64,000 bases of DNA, taken from JASGDN01 sp049840815 (GTDB taxonomy: Bacteria; Chloroflexota; Chloroflexia; Thermomicrobiales; UBA6265). The DNA lies in the NCBI GenBank assembly GCA_049840815.1, contig JASGJI010000007.1:62001-126000 (forward strand), written 5' to 3'. The position numbers were made by a program, and so were the translations under genes. This document shows, in pieces, positions 17,754 to 26,628 of the stretch (its first letter is position 1; each line of letters starts with the position of its first letter). The notes below the pieces were generated by a model. It searched no databases. It was not told the DNA's origin and saw only the letters and a program-made list of their open reading frames with translations.

Positions 17754-17790
17754 CGAAGGAGTGCGCGGCGCGTGTCCACGCACTCCTTCG
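17754..17790 (-). terminator. Intercistronic hairpin after the second binding-protein gene
   Basis: CGAAGGAGTGCG and CGCACTCCTTCG form a perfect 12-bp stem with a 13-base loop, 20 bases after the binding-protein stop. It probably attenuates transcription into the permease genes or protects the binding-protein message. Confidence 0.65.
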
Positions 17791-17809
17791 TGAAGACAAC
17801 CGGGCACAC

Positions 17810-19447
17810 TCAGTCGACGAAGGCGTCGTAGTAGACCGTGTAGTTGTCAGGGTGGAAGTTGGCGTTCCTGATGGACTTCTGGAAGGCCAGGTAGTAGGAA
17901 TCGTACCAGAGCGGGATGAACAGGCCCTGATCGTTCACATACTTCTGCATCGTCTCGTAGACGGCAGCTCGCGCTTCTGGATCTGTCGCCGATCGCCCCT
18001 CATTAATCAGCGCGTCAAGCTCAGGATCACGAACGGCATTCAGGTTGATGCCAGCCCCGGCTTGGCTGGAATCGAAGATGAGATACGCGATGTCCGGATC
18101 CTGATAGGTGTATCCCATAAAGACCGCCTGATGGGATTCGGATGAGATCTTCTCCAAGACGGTGGCGAACTCCATCTGCTGGATGATCATCTCCACTCCG
18201 ACATCGGCGAACTGCGCCTGCACGACCTGGGCGGCGCGCCCGAACGAGTCGTTCGGCAGGTTCAGAGCCGTGAAGGAGAGTTTCGCGCCATCCTTCTCGA
18301 CGATGCCGTCACCATCCGAATCGGCCCAACCAAGGGCCTCCAGTGCGGCGACCGTCGCGTCCGGATCGAACGGAGGCGCGTAGTCCGCCATGCCATCCCA
18401 GTAGCCGAAGATGCCAGGCGAAAGAAACGAGTAGGCCGGGAAGCCGTAGCCTTCCACCGCGGCATCCAGCACGTCATCCTTGCTGATCGCGCCCATCAGG
18501 GCCTTCCGCAGCTCGGGATCGTCGAAGGGGGCGACATTGACATTGAACGCGAAGGTGACGATGCCCTTCCGCTCGTAGGTCACGATCCAGTAATCCTGGG
18601 TCCCCTCGAACCGGGAGATGTCGGTGGCCGGGAGCGAGAGCTGCTGGATTTCGCCGGCCTCGAACGCCGCAACGGCCGAGGCATCTTCGGTGATCGACTG
18701 GTAGGTGATCTGCTCGATGAACGCCCCAGCTGGATCCTGGTGCATGAACTCGGGCGCCCACGCATAATCCGGGTTGCGCTTCAGGACAACGCGGTCGCCC
18801 TCTCGCCACTCGTCAAACATGAAGGCACCAGAGAGGATGGGCTTTCGACCGAAGTCGTCGCCCATGGCCTTGACTGCAGTGGGGCTGACGATCGAGAGGT
18901 TGCTGGAGGTGAGGAACTGGAGCAAGGGCGCAAAGGGTTCGGACAGCGTAAAGGAGAACGTGGTCGCATCGGGTGCCTTGGTGGAGACCATCGGTCCGAC
19001 GAGGCCGGCGGCCGTCACCGCTTGGGTGGCCGGATCGAGGATGCGGTCAAAGGTGAACTTCACGGCGTCGGCATCGAGCGGCGTTCCATCGTGGAAGGTT
19101 ACACCTTCGCGGATCTGGAACGTCCATGTCAGGCCATCTTCCGAGATGTCCCACGACTCGGCGATCCAGGGAACGTAGTTCCCATCATAGTCCTTGGCAA
19201 TGAGGGTATCGCCGACAAGGCGCAAGGTGGTACTGACTTGGGCGGAACCGGTCTTGGCGGGGTCCATGGTGTCACCAAGCTCGACAGCACGAACGGTGAG
19301 GGAGCCGCCCACGGCAGGCTCCGCGCCTTCAGCGGGTTCGCCGACCGGCGCTGCCCAAGAGAGCGAGTGAATACCGCCCGCTGCTGCCAAGGCCCCGAGC
19401 GCACCGGCCACCTTAAGTCCAAACCGTCGACTAAATTCGTCCTGCAC
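17810..19447 (-). CDS. ABC transporter substrate-binding protein, family 5, second operon
   Basis: A 545-residue binding protein. The best start is GTG 19447, preceded by AAGGGAG, giving a Tat-like leader FSRRFGLKVAGALGALAAAG. The mature protein opens GGSLTVRAVELGDTMDPAKT, the usual SBP_bac_5 start, followed by LTWTFQIREGVTFHDGTPLD. The upstream in-frame ATG (19507) would add 20 residues that look non-coding. It is first in an operon with two permeases. No peptidase or dedicated regulator is adjacent, so the ligand (peptide, opine, glycoside or other) cannot be named. Confidence 0.9.
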   Translation of the reverse strand: MQDEFSRRFGLKVAGALGALAAAGGIHSLSWAAPVGEPAEGAEPAVGGSLTVRAVELGDTMDPAKTGSAQVSTTLRLVGDTLIAKDYDGNYVPWIAESWDISEDGLTWTFQIREGVTFHDGTPLDADAVKFTFDRILDPATQAVTAAGLVGPMVSTKAPDATTFSFTLSEPFAPLLQFLTSSNLSIVSPTAVKAMGDDFGRKPILSGAFMFDEWREGDRVVLKRNPDYAWAPEFMHQDPAGAFIEQITYQSITEDASAVAAFEAGEIQQLSLPATDISRFEGTQDYWIVTYERKGIVTFAFNVNVAPFDDPELRKALMGAISKDDVLDAAVEGYGFPAYSFLSPGIFGYWDGMADYAPPFDPDATVAALEALGWADSDGDGIVEKDGAKLSFTALNLPNDSFGRAAQVVQAQFADVGVEMIIQQMEFATVLEKISSESHQAVFMGYTYQDPDIAYLIFDSSQAGAGINLNAVRDPELDALINEGRSATDPEARAAVYETMQKYVNDQGLFIPLWYDSYYLAFQKSIRNANFHPDNYTVYYDAFVD

Positions 19448-20036
19448 CGTCAACTCCCTTCGCTTGTCGGACAGCGCGCATCGAGAGACTTGGTGTCCTT
19501 TGCGCATTGGTATGACCTGCGCGATGCTAAGCAGAACGCCAGAAGTCCTGCGGGTCTGTGACTTCCCAAGCGGGATCGATTCCTAGTAGGTCTCGCCACT
19601 TTGGCGGTTGGATTCCCCGCAAGACTTTTGCGAGTCCGCTTAGCATGAAGTCTCGGGCTGGGGAACAGCGAGCTGGGTCAACGTGGAGTGAAGCCCCGTG
19701 AGCTTCACAACGATTCAGGGGCGGATCTATGCTCTGCGCCGGGACGGAGCTGGTAGCGCGTCTAAAATATGACTCATGGCTCGAGGCCACTTCTCGCACG
19801 CTAGCTCAGGGAGTTGGGGTAGTCATCGAGAGTGATAGAGCGAGTTAGGGATCAGAAACGAATAGTCGAATCCAACCGGGGAGTTGCGGAGATCGCCTTC
19901 CCTTGCTCCTGCGATAGTCCGACTCGTCCGATCGATCGTGCTGCCCGTGTCTGCAGCACCGTGCGGCCGCGAACAACCCCGGTTTTTGTAGCGATGCGGC
20001 CGCCAGCAAGCCAATGACCGGAGCCGCCACCATTCC
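19448..20036. other. No recognisable gene
   Basis: The region upstream of the second ABC operon holds that operon's promoter presumably, but I see no convincing -35/-10 pair and no coding region. Confidence 0.4.
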
Positions 20037-20234
20037 TAAATGGTTCTCTCGGCAAGTTCGTTCCCTATCGAGCATAGGGAATCATCTGGGATCCAAACCC
20101 ACCGAGTGGCGGCGTTGGGAGCGCGTGAGGGATCTTCCGCCACCGGTGCGGTCGTCGGTGGTCGTTCCAGTATGCGAGTGCCACTGCGTATCGCAGGAGG
20201 ATTTATCGCAAGACACTTGCCGCGAAAACCACTA
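20037..20234. mobile_element. 198-bp internally deleted IS630 derivative (MITE-like)
   Basis: The left end TAAATGGTTCTCTCGGCAAG and the right end, read inward, TAGTGGTTTTCGCGGCAAGT match the ends of the IS630 at 26611-28972; TA flanks both sides. Just inside the right end both share AGGA…TATCGCAAGACACTTGCC-like sequence. The interior still encodes, on the minus strand, a transposase tail AYWNDHRRPHRWRKIP. It could only move with a transposase acting in trans. Confidence 0.7.
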
Positions 20235-20287
20235 AGTGGTCCTTCGCTACACCGATGATGTTCCTCGAGGAGAATTTTCAGCATGCC

Positions 20288-20316
20288 TTGAAATTGATAC
20301 GGAACTACTCTATCAT
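20288..20316 (+). promoter_or_regulatory. Promoter of a small leaderless transcript
   Basis: TTGAAA (20288-20293) and TATCAT (20311-20316) are 17 bases apart. ATG 20325 follows 8 bases after the -10, so the message would be leaderless. Confidence 0.45.
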
Positions 20317-20324
20317 CATATAGA

Positions 20325-20492
20325 ATGTATACAAGGAAACATAATGCTGTGTTTATCCGATTCTCAGGTATCCTGTCCCCCATACGTGCACCGAGGGTCG
20401 TAGCGTCAGGTGCCGAGCGGCTGACACGAGCTACGGCGGTCATCACCCCACAGCTGCGGCGGGTCTTCGGTATTCCCCAAGAGAACATTTGA
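20325..20492 (+). CDS. Small ORF (55 aa) between a promoter and a terminator
   Basis: The ORF encodes MYTRKHNAVFIRFSGILSPI … VITPQLRRVFGIPQENI. There is no ribosome-binding site, but the -10 element ends 8 bases before the ATG, a spacing typical of leaderless genes. The stop overlaps the first bases of a perfect 14-bp-stem terminator. The family is unknown. The DNA for QLRRVF shares 18 bases with the replication-relaxation genes (CAGCTGCGGCGGGTCTTC), perhaps by chance. It could equally be a small RNA with an incidental frame. Confidence 0.35.
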   Translation: MYTRKHNAVFIRFSGILSPIRAPRVVASGAERLTRATAVITPQLRRVFGIPQENI

Positions 20493-20522
20493 GCGACCGT
20501 CGCAGGAGTGCGACGGTCGCTC
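20491..20522 (+). terminator. Intrinsic-type terminator of the small transcript
   Basis: GAGCGACCGTCGCA, loop GGAG, TGCGACGGTCGCTC, then GTTTGTCT. The 14-bp stem is perfect and a weak T-rich tail follows. Confidence 0.7.
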
Positions 20523-20667
20523 GTTTGTCTCACCGAAGCTGTCGAGATTCATGCTCATATGCTATTCACGGTCAGGACCATACAGGAACCATACATCGCA
20601 TCCGTATTCTAGAATCCAGTGAAGGCAATGTGGGCCGTTCACCTGGATATTAAGGAGATTCACCGTC

Positions 20668-21771
20668 ATGTCCGAAACCTCACGCGAGGTGCAGCAGAAC
20701 ACCTGGCCGACGCACGAGCAACTCGACAACGCGCGATGGCACGAGCGGGCCACCCGACGCTTTGTTCTGAAGGCCGGAGCAGGGGTTGCCACTGCCGGGG
20801 CGATGGGCAGCATCGCGATGAAGGCGTTCGCCCAGAATTCGGGTTCCAGTGCCGCGACGGCGGTGGCTTCCCCAGCGGCCGAGTCGTCCTCCGCCACGGC
20901 TGTCGCGTCCGGAGTATGTGTGCTCACTCCGGAATTGACCGTTGGCCCGTACTATCTCGACGATCTGCTGGTGCGCAGCGATATCACGGAAGGCAAGAAG
21001 GCCGGCGTTCCGCTCGATCTCAAGATCAGTGTGGTCAGCACGGTGGATGGATGCACCCCGATCGAGAATGCGGCGGTGGACGTGTGGCATTGCGATGCCA
21101 AGGGGTTCTATTCCGGGTTTACCGAGAGCAGCCCCGGTGGCACCGGCTCCTATGTCGACGATGGGTCCGACCCGGATACCTTCCTGCGTGGCGTGATGCT
21201 GACCGACGCGGACGGGGTCGCGGAGTTCGCCACGATCTATCCGGGCTGGTACGTCAGCCGCGACATCCACATCCATATGAAGGTTCATGTGGGAGGAGCG
21301 ACCGATGATGGCACCTACGATGGCGGCACCGTTGCCCACATCGGCCAACTCGCGTTCGATGACACATTCAGCGAGCGGATCGCCAAGGAATCGCCCTACA
21401 ACGAGAAGACCGACACGTTTACCCGCATCTCGGAGGACTCGGTCTTCGTCAATGTCGAGGACGACGACCCGACCTTCTTCCTCACGCTCACGCCGAACGA
21501 CGACAGCGACCTGACGAAGGGCATCGTCGCCACGATCACGGTTGGTGTCGATCCCTCGGTTGACAACGATCAGCAGGGCATGGGTGGCGGAGGCGGTGGC
21601 CGCCAGGGCGGTCCTGGTGGCGGGCAGGGGGGTCCGAACGGGACACCGCCGGCCGGGGGCCAGGGCGGACCGGGCGGCGCGCGGCCGGAAGGAACGCCGC
21701 CGGGCGGGATGCAGCCGCCGAGCAACGAGCCGACTGCAACGCCGACGGCCACTGCTACAGCCACGAGCTGA
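20668..21771 (+). CDS. Secreted intradiol ring-cleavage dioxygenase-like protein
   Basis: A 367-residue protein of the protocatechuate/catechol dioxygenase superfamily. A Tat motif TRRFVLK lies at residues 29-35, before a hydrophobic stretch and a Ser/Ala-rich linker. The catalytic beta-sandwich holds the expected iron ligands: Tyr in GPYY (93-96), VDVWHCDAKGFYSGF, Tyr in YPGWY (191-195), and His201/His203 in IHIHMK. The C-terminal 70 or so residues are Gly/Pro-rich and end in a PTATPTATATATS tail, probably a flexible or surface-exposed extension. Exported members of this family are common but their substrates are mostly unknown. ATG 20668 follows AGGAG-like sequence 11-15 bases upstream. A terminator follows at 21797-21829. 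Confidence 0.85.
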   Translation: MSETSREVQQNTWPTHEQLDNARWHERATRRFVLKAGAGVATAGAMGSIAMKAFAQNSGSSAATAVASPAAESSSATAVASGVCVLTPELTVGPYYLDDLLVRSDITEGKKAGVPLDLKISVVSTVDGCTPIENAAVDVWHCDAKGFYSGFTESSPGGTGSYVDDGSDPDTFLRGVMLTDADGVAEFATIYPGWYVSRDIHIHMKVHVGGATDDGTYDGGTVAHIGQLAFDDTFSERIAKESPYNEKTDTFTRISEDSVFVNVEDDDPTFFLTLTPNDDSDLTKGIVATITVGVDPSVDNDQQGMGGGGGGRQGGPGGGQGGPNGTPPAGGQGGPGGARPEGTPPGGMQPPSNEPTATPTATATATS

Positions 21772-21796
21772 ACGTACCACGGCACGCGATGAGGAT

Positions 21797-21829
21797 ACGA
21801 CTCCGGAAGGGCCATCCTTTCGGAGTCGT
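21797..21829 (+). terminator. Terminator after the dioxygenase
   Basis: ACGACTCCGGAAGG and CCTTTCGGAGTCGT form a 14-bp stem with one G-T pair and a five-base loop. Confidence 0.65.
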
Positions 21830-21995
21830 GTCATGTCCGGTCAGGGGTGATTCCACCCTGCGAAGACCAACCACCAAACAGCAAGCATATGTCCCATTCG
21901 CTACGGTGGCGGTGTGGTGCAGATGATCGCCGCTCCCGCCCGGATACCGATGCCCGGTCTGGTGAGCGGCGGCCCCTCAAGCGAAAGGTTCGTTT

Positions 21996-23075
21996 ATGAA
22001 TACCAGCATCAGGCCACTTTCCCGTCGCGCGAGCCGCCGATGGGTGCTCTCCACATTCGCCACCGCTCCCTTCGTCGTGCCGCTCGTGCGATACGCGCCG
22101 GTTGCCGCCGCGACCCAGGTTGCGAGCCCAACCTCCCCAGATGCGGGTGATGCGCCGGATGCGACCTTTGTCGCCATCCCGGCCAACCCGGACTTTGCCT
22201 TTCTTCGGGCGCCGGGAAGCACCGATCCCGGCACCGGCGAGGCGTCCCCGATTGCCACCGCCTATACGCTGGCGAAGACTCCCGTCACCAATGCGCAGTA
22301 CGCGGCGTTTCTGGCCGCTACGCCATCGCATGCTGCGCCATCGGCCTGGGAGAACGGCGAGATTCCGGCAGGCAAGGACGATCACCCGGTCATGTGGGTT
22401 TCGTCGAATGATGCGAAGGCCTACTGCGACTGGCTTGGCACGCAGACCAGCGGCTGGGCGTTCCGCCTGCCCACCGAGGCCGAATGGGAATATGCCGCCC
22501 GTGGCGACACGACCGATACCTGGCCATGGGGCCCGGAATCCGGAACGACGTGGGATGGAACCTCCTTCACCGCGCACTACACCTACAACGGTACCCAGGT
22601 TGCTTGGTACCTGTTGAACGAGCCGGACACCATCGCCACCTATACCGATGAAAAGTCCAGCAGCTATGGCGAAACCGTGCGTCTCGGTGGCCTGCTTTCG
22701 ATGGACGCCGATGGCATTGTACCGGATGCCTGCTGGGCCGATTACGAGACGCGTACGGGATTCGTCTACACCGATATCTTCCAGGCGCGGGCGAATGCCG
22801 CCGATTTCACGACACCCGTCGGCGCCCACCCCGAAAACGCCAGCCCATTCGGCTGTCTCGATATGTCGGGCAACGTCTGTGAGTGGACCTCCACCCTTGT
22901 CGATGCCACGATCGGTGGGGAGGCGGGCCAGGCGGGCCAGCAGGCCATCCGCGGAGGGTCGTGGTATGCCGCCGCGAAGAATTGCGAGGGCACCGTCCGG
23001 GGTGAGGGCCGCGACCCGTCTGGTACGGGTGTCTATTTCTCGGTCGGCTTCCGTGTTGCCGCCGAGCGCTCCTGA
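21996..23075 (+). CDS. Exported SUMF1/formylglycine-generating-enzyme-fold protein, copy 1
   Basis: A 359-residue protein with a Tat-like leader (SRRWVLSTFATAPFVVPL) and a full FGE-sulfatase domain: FVAIPANPDFAFLRAPG, PVTNAQYAAFL, FRLPTEAEWEYAARGD, CLDMSGNVCEWTSTL and GGSWYAAAKNCEG. True formylglycine-generating enzymes need two Cys in the last segment. Here the first is Ala325 and only Cys330 remains, so sulfatase activation is unlikely. It may be a binding or structural member of the fold. It is 49 bases upstream of a same-length paralogue and in one unit with an FG-GAP protein. No sulfatase gene is nearby. Confidence 0.8.
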   Translation: MNTSIRPLSRRASRRWVLSTFATAPFVVPLVRYAPVAAATQVASPTSPDAGDAPDATFVAIPANPDFAFLRAPGSTDPGTGEASPIATAYTLAKTPVTNAQYAAFLAATPSHAAPSAWENGEIPAGKDDHPVMWVSSNDAKAYCDWLGTQTSGWAFRLPTEAEWEYAARGDTTDTWPWGPESGTTWDGTSFTAHYTYNGTQVAWYLLNEPDTIATYTDEKSSSYGETVRLGGLLSMDADGIVPDACWADYETRTGFVYTDIFQARANAADFTTPVGAHPENASPFGCLDMSGNVCEWTSTLVDATIGGEAGQAGQQAIRGGSWYAAAKNCEGTVRGEGRDPSGTGVYFSVGFRVAAERS

Positions 23076-23124
23076 TCGTCCGCTTCGAGCGCATGCTCGG
23101 CGCATTCCTCCGAAGGAGATTCCG

Positions 23125-24204
23125 ATGTCCCGTTCCTCGATCCTCTCCACGCTATCCACGCCGGTCAATCGGCGTTCGGTGATTCGGACCAGTGCCGTGG
23201 GCGCTCTCGCCGTCGCCCTTCCCCTCCAGCGTGCTGCCGCCCAGAGCGCCACCCCCGCTGCGACGCCGATGCGGGACGATGTGCCGGATGACACCTTTGT
23301 CGCCATCCCGGCCAACCCGGAGTTCGCCTTCCTGCTTTCCCCGGGGATGCAATCCCAAGCCGGGAGTGGAGAAGCCGCGCCCATCGATGCCCCATACGCC
23401 CTGGCGACATTCCTCACCACCAACGAGGAGTTCAAGGCCTACGCCGATGCCAATGCGGATGTCGAGGTTCCCTCCTACTGGGCGGATGGCACCTACCCCG
23501 ATGGCAAGGGAGATCACCCGGTGCTGGGGGTGTCTGCCGAGGCCGCCGAAGCGTATTGCGCATGGAAGTCGGCCTCCTACCCCGGCTGGACCCTGCGGCT
23601 CCCGACCGAAGCGGAACTGGAATACGCATCGCGCGGTGATGCCGAGCAGGGTTGGCCGTGGGGAAGCGACCAGGGCACATCCTTCGATGGCACGACACTG
23701 ACCACCAGGTTCAATTACAACGGTGTCTGCTCGGCCTGGTATCTCGTCAATGAGCCCGACACCATGGCGACCTTCGACCATGAAGAGTCGCCGTCGTATG
23801 GTGAGTCGGTCCGCATCGCCGACCTGCTCTCGGTTGGCGCCGATGGCCAGGTGCAGGGCTGGATCGATCACGACACCTGGACCGGCTTTGTTTACACCGA
23901 TGTCTATGCCACGATGATGGCGGCGGGCGGCTTCACGACGCCGGTCGACACCTACCCGGATGGCGTCGGTCCATTTGGCAACTACGATCTTGCCGGCAAT
24001 CTCTTCGAATGGACCTCGACCGATGTCGAGGCAACGAATGGCGCCGAGGCCGGAGAAACCGTCCGCGCTGTGCGGGGTGGGTCGTGGTACTCGAACTCGC
24101 GAAGCTGCACCGCCACCTACCGGGGTGAAGGACGCGATCCGAGCGGGGGCTATCACTCCGTCGGGTTCCGCGTCGCGGCGTCGGCAGCGGAGGATGCGTC
24201 ATGA
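23125..24204 (+). CDS. Exported SUMF1/formylglycine-generating-enzyme-fold protein, copy 2
   Basis: A 359-residue paralogue of the preceding gene and clearly a tandem duplicate. The leader is NRRSVIRTSAVGALAVALPL (Tat-like). The core is FVAIPANPEFAFLLSPG, LRLPTEAELEYASRGD, YDLAGNLFEWTSTD and GGSWYSNSRSCTATYRGEG. The first catalytic Cys is Ser323 and the second, Cys328, is kept, as in copy 1. AAGGAG 8 bases before ATG 23125 defines the start. The stop overlaps the next start (ATGA at 24201-24204), so it is translationally coupled to the FG-GAP gene. Confidence 0.8.
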   Translation: MSRSSILSTLSTPVNRRSVIRTSAVGALAVALPLQRAAAQSATPAATPMRDDVPDDTFVAIPANPEFAFLLSPGMQSQAGSGEAAPIDAPYALATFLTTNEEFKAYADANADVEVPSYWADGTYPDGKGDHPVLGVSAEAAEAYCAWKSASYPGWTLRLPTEAELEYASRGDAEQGWPWGSDQGTSFDGTTLTTRFNYNGVCSAWYLVNEPDTMATFDHEESPSYGESVRIADLLSVGADGQVQGWIDHDTWTGFVYTDVYATMMAAGGFTTPVDTYPDGVGPFGNYDLAGNLFEWTSTDVEATNGAEAGETVRAVRGGSWYSNSRSCTATYRGEGRDPSGGYHSVGFRVAASAAEDAS

Positions 24205-25373
24205 TCCGGCTTCGTGGGCTCGGGCACGGCCTGGTCATCGCCGTCCTCGCGCTTTCCTTCGCTGGCGCTGGTGCTGGCGTCGCCGCTGCACAAGAGGCGA
24301 CGCCAGCGAGCACCCCCGTCATCTGCGACGCATCGCTCTCCTTCGAAACCTCGGCGACCGATACGACGGTCGGGAAGAATCCGCGATCGCTGGCCGTGGC
24401 GGACCTGAACGGCGACGGCCTGGTCGACATCGTCGCGACCAACCTGGACGACAACAGTATCTCGATCCTCTTCGGCAATGGAGATGGGACGTTTGCGGAT
24501 GGCGACTCCATCATGGTCGGGTCGCAGCCCTACATGGTCATCGCTGCCGATCTCGATGGGGATGGGGATCTCGATCTCGCCACGGCCAACTTCGGCGAGG
24601 CGTCCATCTCTGTGATGCTGAACGAGGGCGCTGGCCAGTACGGCGCTGTGACGAGCTATGCCGTGGGTGAGAGTCCGCGCGCGCTGGTCGCCGGGGATCT
24701 CAATGGCGATGGGCTGGTCGACCTTGCCACCGCCGATTTCAAGTCCTCCACGGTCACGATCCTTCTCGGTGCAGGCGATGGCGCGTTCCTCCCAGGGGCG
24801 ACGCTGGAGACTGGCCCCCAACCGCATGGCATCGCGGTCGCGGATCTCGATGGTGATGGCGATCTTGACCTTGCGACCGCGAGCGTCTCGAATGCGGGCG
24901 TGACGATGCTTTCCAATGATGGAACCGGAGCCTTCACCGCAACGAATTACGCGGCAGCGAGCAAGCTCTACGCCATTACCGCCGTCGATATGAATGGTGA
25001 TGGACTCGATGATTTGGTGACGCTCAGCAACGAGACCGGCGAGCTTGATGTCCTGCTTGCCACGGGGGATGGTGGGCTTGCCCCTGCCGTCTCCTACGCG
25101 ATTGGCACCAAGACGGTTGCCGTGACGGTGGCCGACGCCACGGGCGATGGGATTCCGGATGTTCTGGTCTCGAACTTCCGGGCGGACTCCGTGTCCCTAC
25201 TGGTTGGTGCTGGTGATGGGACGTTGAGCGCCGCGACCGATATTCCGGCAGGATCGGGAACCTACGACACGGCCATTGCCGATATGACCGGTGACGGTGT
25301 TCCCGACCTGACGGTCGTGAGCAGCAGCGCAAACGCTATCTCCGTCTACGCGGGGACATGCAACACCGGCTAA
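24201..25373 (+). CDS. Secreted FG-GAP/VCBS repeat protein (predicted seven-bladed propeller)
   Basis: A 390-residue exported protein: signal peptide LVIAVLALSFAGAGAGVAAA, then seven repeats of about 45-48 residues. Each repeat has a calcium-loop motif: DLNGDGLVD, DLDGDGDLD, DLNGDGLVD, DLDGDGDLD, DMNGDGLDD, DATGDGIPD and DMTGDGVPD. Seven is the number needed for a closed integrin-like propeller, and nothing else is attached, so it is probably a surface or secreted binding module. It overlaps the preceding SUMF1-like gene by four bases and ends 2 bases before a perfect 18-bp terminator stem. The ligand is unknown. Confidence 0.85.
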   Translation: MIRLRGLGHGLVIAVLALSFAGAGAGVAAAQEATPASTPVICDASLSFETSATDTTVGKNPRSLAVADLNGDGLVDIVATNLDDNSISILFGNGDGTFADGDSIMVGSQPYMVIAADLDGDGDLDLATANFGEASISVMLNEGAGQYGAVTSYAVGESPRALVAGDLNGDGLVDLATADFKSSTVTILLGAGDGAFLPGATLETGPQPHGIAVADLDGDGDLDLATASVSNAGVTMLSNDGTGAFTATNYAAASKLYAITAVDMNGDGLDDLVTLSNETGELDVLLATGDGGLAPAVSYAIGTKTVAVTVADATGDGIPDVLVSNFRADSVSLLVGAGDGTLSAATDIPAGSGTYDTAIADMTGDGVPDLTVVSSSANAISVYAGTCNTG

Positions 25374-25375
25374 CC

Positions 25376-25415
25376 GAACATGCTGGCCGCATCACGCGAT
25401 GCGGCCAGCATGTTC
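25376..25415 (+). terminator. Strong terminator of the SUMF1/FG-GAP operon
   Basis: GAACATGCTGGCCGCATC, loop ACGC, GATGCGGCCAGCATGTTC: a perfect 18-bp stem immediately after the FG-GAP stop. Confidence 0.8.
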
Positions 25416-25609
25416 AGGGATGAATGGACTTTGACAGGGCAGTAGTCATGGACGTGGATTCTGGCACAGGCTAGTGATCGCTCTGGGAAACTGCCACGTC
25501 TGATTGCGGCACTCATGGACCATTTGAGAGGCATTCATATAGGCATTGACCGGCTTGATCAGGTGCGATGCACTAGCTTGGAGCAGGCCACGAGTTGAAC
25601 ATAGTCGCT

Positions 25610-26480
25610 TGTAAGCTGGGCGGGCGTACTGGTCATCGGTAGCAGTACCATCCGGTGTTCTGGTATCCAACCTGGCCGGCCTCGACTGCGGCCAGGGTAT
25701 TCCAGATCGGGTTAGTGCTCGTCAGCAGCGTTTCATCCTGGGTCAGGACTAGTTCGGCCGTGAACTCTCGCCGCCCTCCTCCCAACTCACGTCAACGACA
25801 GGAAAGCCCTCGGCCGAGGGAATTGACTCGATCTTCAGTCCGAGACTTTGGAAGAGATTGTTCTATGGCTAGTAGACGCGTCCGCGATGAGGAACCGGTC
25901 TCCTGCGTCGAGAGAGACGAACAGGGCGGTCAGATCCGGATTCGCGGCCACGATCTCCGGCGTCTCGGTGACCTGGGCCTCAGTTCCTACGCGATCCGCT
26001 CATATCCTCCGATGAGATCGGCAACCGATCGCTCCTACATCGTGATGCCGATGACGAGTGCGACGTCTGCGAAGATCTGCACCGCATCGCCGATGATCTT
26101 GAGGTTCAAGTCATCACCCCACCGATTACTGATTACGAGGATCCGGCCGTAGCGCGAATAACCGCTTGACTTCGATCTCCTGGTCACCAACTGACGGCTC
26201 GCCGGTCAGATCTAGGTCGCAGATCCGGGGATCCGAAGTCCCGTCTGGCTCCGTTGCCGACCCGAAGTGAGCCATCGGTTGGATTCCGAAGGTGGCGAGG
26301 GCAGCCGCCCAGTCGACGAACGCAACCTCTCGCTGCGGTGTTGCGACCGCCTCGACGGCAATGCCCCGGTCGTCGGTGAAGGTCCAGCCTGATGACGGCG
26401 TCGTTTCCCCTTGGGCGAGCGTCGATGCGGGATAGGCGACTAGCGTGGCCGCCACCGAACTCGAGATGAGGCGTCGGCGG
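25610..26480 (-). pseudogene. Decayed siderophore-type ABC substrate-binding protein
   Basis: The minus strand retains, in several frames, a leader (VAATLVAYPASTLAQGETTP), then WTFTDDRGIAVEAVATPQRE, AAALATFGIQPMAHFG, TPEIVAANPDLTALFVSLDA and near the end LVLTQDETLLTSTNPIWNTL / AAVEAGQVGY. These are the landmarks of a periplasmic-binding-protein (FepB/FhuD-like) ferric-siderophore receptor. Stops and frameshifts occur around 26120, 26020 and 25760. No permease or ATPase is adjacent. Confidence 0.65.
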
Positions 26481-26628
26481 GTCAGACTCGCGATTATCCT
26501 GGACCGTCAACAGGAGGGACGCTGGGTCGGTAGCTGAGAGGTGGGCATTGCGAGTCTCTCTGGATGGGGATCATACGCAATAGCTGGACAAACTTTCGGA
26601 TATGATCTTAGTGGTCCATCCGGCAAGT

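Noticed and set aside
20680..23435. Very long minus-strand ORFs (384 and 534 codons) opposite the dioxygenase and SUMF1-like genes
   Set aside because: They are antisense shadows of high-GC codons; the plus-strand frames have signal peptides, domains and ribosome-binding sites, while the minus frames are Arg/Gly-rich without motifs.
21996..24204. Sulfatase-activating function for the SUMF1-fold proteins
   Set aside because: The first catalytic Cys is replaced in both and no sulfatase gene is present in the window.
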